From an uncultured Corynebacterium sp. (lineage in GTDB: Bacteria > Actinomycetota > Actinomycetes > Mycobacteriales > Mycobacteriaceae), in the NCBI RefSeq assembly GCF_943912665.1, contig NZ_CALTVG010000049.1:1-14720 (forward strand): a stretch of DNA of 14,720 nucleotides, given 5' to 3'. A program made the translations under genes and the position numbers. Positions within the stretch are counted from its first letter, which is position 1. Each line of letters begins with the position of its first letter. Below, one piece after another: positions 13,075 through 14,720 of the stretch. The notes beneath the pieces are model-generated. The model was not told the origin of the DNA. It saw nothing but the letters and a program-made list of their open reading frames with translations, and made no database searches.

Positions 13075-13977
13075 TTAGGCGGCAGTCTCGTCGGTGGTGG
13101 CGTGTGGGGAGTGGCGGGTGAGACGTCGTGAAGCGCGGCCCCTGCGCACTAGGTCCGCCAGGTAGATGATGACCGCCACCCAGATGATGCCGAAGCCGAT
13201 CCAGCGGGCGGTGGACATGTGCTCGTGGGTGATAAACAGCGCCCACAGCATCTGCATGATGGGCGTCATGTACTGCAGCATCCCCACGGTGGACAGGCGC
13301 AGGTGCTTCGCGCCCTGGGCAAAGCACAAAAGCGGCAGCGCGGTCACCAGGCCGGAGGTCACCAGCAGGAGGATGTGTACGGGGCCTTCGCTGCTAAATG
13401 TCGATTGGCCTTGCGCGTGCAGGTAGCCCAGGTAGATGAGCGCTAACGGCAGCATGACGAGCGTCTCCGCGGCTACCGAGCCCATGGCGGAGACGTTGAG
13501 GCGCTTCTTAAGCAGGCCGTAGATGCCGAAGCTGAACGCCAACGCGAGGGAATAATACGGCGCCTGGCCGGTCATAAAGGTCAGCCACAGCACCGCCACG
13601 AACGCGATGCTTACGGATACCACCTGGGCCTTCGTCAGAGTCTCCTTGAGGAAGACAATGCCCAGGGCCACGGAGACCAGCGGGTTGATGAAGTACCCCA
13701 GCGCGGCATCGGCCACGTGGTCGGTGTTGACCGCGATGACGTAGGTCCCCCAGTTGACGGTAATGGCCACGCCACAGGCCAGCATCCAGCCCCACATCTT
13801 GAGGCTGAAGGCCTTAAGCTCGCGCCACCCGCCGGTGACCAGCAGCACCGCGGTGACGAGCACGGCGGTCCACACGATGCGGTGGGCGAGGATCTCGAAG
13901 GGGCTGGCGGGGCGCAGCAGTGGGAAGAAACCCGGGAAGAAGCCCCACATCAGGTAAGCAGCGATGGTGTACAGCAC
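13075..13977 (-). CDS. rarD: EamA-family transporter, RarD type
   Basis: A 300-residue inner-membrane permease with about ten TM helices. The RarD branch is marked by the opening LYTIAAYLMWGFFPGFFPLL, HRIVWT near residue 32, NWGTYVIAVNTDHVADAALG (about 75-94), GYFINPLVSVALG, and a late GAKHLRLSTVGMLQYMTPIMQ segment. RarD proteins are linked to chloramphenicol resistance in some bacteria, but the physiological substrate is uncertain. The C-terminal tail (about 275-300) is polar and basic. The GTG start at 13977 is supported by a TAAGTT -10 box 8 bases upstream and by the family alignment. It diverges from dnaE across only 64 bases. Confidence 0.88.
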   Translation of the reverse strand: MLYTIAAYLMWGFFPGFFPLLRPASPFEILAHRIVWTAVLVTAVLLVTGGWRELKAFSLKMWGWMLACGVAITVNWGTYVIAVNTDHVADAALGYFINPLVSVALGIVFLKETLTKAQVVSVSIAFVAVLWLTFMTGQAPYYSLALAFSFGIYGLLKKRLNVSAMGSVAAETLVMLPLALIYLGYLHAQGQSTFSSEGPVHILLLVTSGLVTALPLLCFAQGAKHLRLSTVGMLQYMTPIMQMLWALFITHEHMSTARWIGFGIIWVAVIIYLADLVRRGRASRRLTRHSPHATTDETAA

Positions 13978-13985
13978 GGCTACAT

Positions 13986-13991
13986 AACTTA
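13986..13991 (-). promoter_or_regulatory. -10 box of the rarD-type gene
   Basis: TAAGTT on the minus strand fits TAnnnT and is preceded directly by TG. It ends 8 bases before the GTG start, so the leader would be zero or a couple of bases. Confidence 0.45.
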
Positions 13992-14029
13992 CAGAACCGC
14001 GGCTGCCGCAGGGGGTTTGACGTCCCCGC

Positions 14030-14035
14030 TAAGAT
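14030..14035 (+). promoter_or_regulatory. -10 box of dnaE
   Basis: TAAGAT fits TAnnnT and ends 6 bases before the ATG of dnaE, so the transcript should start at the A of the start codon. No Shine-Dalgarno sequence is present. Confidence 0.6.
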
Positions 14036-14041
14036 GACCGC

Positions 14042-14720
14042 ATGGCCAAAAACTCATCCTTCGTCCACCTGCACAACCACACCGAATTTTCCATGCTGGA
14101 CGGCATGGCCAAGGTGGATATGTTGGCCGATGAGGTGGTGCGCCAGGGCATGCCCGCCGTGGGCATGACGGACCACGGAAATATGTACGGCTCCAACGCC
14201 TTCTACCAAAAGATGACGAGCGCGGGGGTCAAGCCCATCATCGGCATCGAGGCCTACATGGCGCCGGAATCCCGCTTCAATAAGAAGCGCGTGCTGTGGG
14301 GCACCCCGGACCAGAAGCGCGACGACGTCTCCGCCTCCGGCGCGTACCTGCACCAGACCATGCTGGCGGAAAACGCCACCGGCCTGCACAACCTGTTCAA
14401 GCTGTCCTCCCTGGCCTCCTACGAGGGACAGTTGGGTAAGTGGCCGCGTATGGATGCTGAGCTCATCGCGGAGCACGCGGAGGGCATCATCGCCACCACC
14501 GGCTGCCCCTCGGGAGACGTCCAGACCCGCCTGCGCTTGGGGCAGTTTAATGAGGCCCTCGAGGCAGCTGCCATGTGGCAGGACATCTACGGCAAGGACA
14601 ACTTCTTCCTGGAGTTGATGGACCACGGCCTGGATATTGAGAAGCGCACCCGCGACGGCCTACTGGAGATCGGCCGCAAGCTGGACCTGCCGCCGCTGGT
14701 GACCAATGACTGCCACTACG
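14042..14720 (+). CDS. dnaE: DNA polymerase III alpha subunit, N-terminal part (runs off the window)
   Basis: The first 226 residues of the replicative DNA polymerase, DnaE1 type. They form the PHP domain: [13 protein letters not shown] (9-21), with paired histidines, TDHGNMYG (43-50), [11 protein letters not shown], a cluster ending [11 protein letters not shown] and NDCHY at the window end. These residues bind metals in the PHP domain, and in actinobacterial DnaE1 the domain performs 3'-5' proofreading (family knowledge). The polymerase core and clamp- and DNA-binding domains lie beyond base 14720; a full protein has about 1,180 residues. The ATG is supported by the TAAGAT -10 box 6 bases upstream (leaderless). 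The DnaE1 assignment rather than DnaE2 rests on the N-terminal sequence and neighbours. Confidence 0.93.
   Translation, partial: MAKNSSFVHLHNHTEFSMLDGMAKVDMLADEVVRQGMPAVGMTDHGNMYGSNAFYQKMTSAGVKPIIGIEAYMAPESRFNKKRVLWGTPDQKRDDVSASGAYLHQTMLAENATGLHNLFKLSSLASYEGQLGKWPRMDAELIAEHAEGIIATTGCPSGDVQTRLRLGQFNEALEAAAMWQDIYGKDNFFLELMDHGLDIEKRTRDGLLEIGRKLDLPPLVTNDCHY

Noticed and set aside
14017..14022. TTGACG as the -35 box of dnaE
   Set aside because: It lies only 7 bases before the TAAGAT -10 box, much too close for a normal 16-18 base spacer.

Overview
The window comes from a high-GC actinobacterium and looks most like Corynebacterium. The right half carries lspA, an rluD-type pseudouridine synthase, two small membrane-protein genes, a rarD-type gene and a DnaE1-type polymerase gene, with a dinB-type gene and an asparaginase gene further left. 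As far as I recall, this is the order found around dnaE in corynebacteria. An MTB12-like lipoprotein and many probable leaderless genes fit the same group. No rRNA, tRNA, CRISPR array, insertion sequence or prophage was seen, and no stretch over 300 bases lacks a gene.

Left part (1-6529, all on the minus strand): first transcribed is an ABC importer operon of ATPase, lipoprotein binding protein and a fused double permease, followed by an overlapping metallophosphoesterase gene. The importer belongs to the Fe3+/2-aminoethylphosphonate/sugar-phosphate type. A phosphoesterase in the same operon hints that the cargo contains phosphate, but the substrate is unproven. After a 115-base gap comes a GntR/FCD regulator gene that overlaps an MFS transporter gene by 3 bases. 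A 12-base palindrome lies exactly on the regulator's start codon, which suggests an autoregulated export or uptake unit.

Middle (6652-9719): dinB (DNA polymerase IV) diverges from the ABC operon. It has an internal clamp-binding-like motif and an unusual C-terminal domain that resembles the Tudor-like tail of PcrA/UvrD helicases. It converges on a cytoplasmic L-asparaginase gene, and the two stop codons share CTAG. An MTB12-like lipoprotein gene diverges from the asparaginase gene.

Right part (9741-14720): a lipoprotein gene of unknown function diverges from lspA, the peptidase that would mature it, with the two -10 boxes only 15 bases apart. The genes lspA, rluD, a one-TM protein and a two-TM protein form a tightly packed operon. 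It converges on a rarD-type EamA permease gene, which diverges from dnaE (only the PHP-domain end is inside the window).

A recurring feature is a TAnnnT -10 box placed 6-8 bases before the start codon, usually without a Shine-Dalgarno sequence. It occurs at seven genes (ABC ATPase, dinB, asparaginase, lipoprotein, lspA, rarD, dnaE) and suggests leaderless transcripts. I used it to choose several starts.
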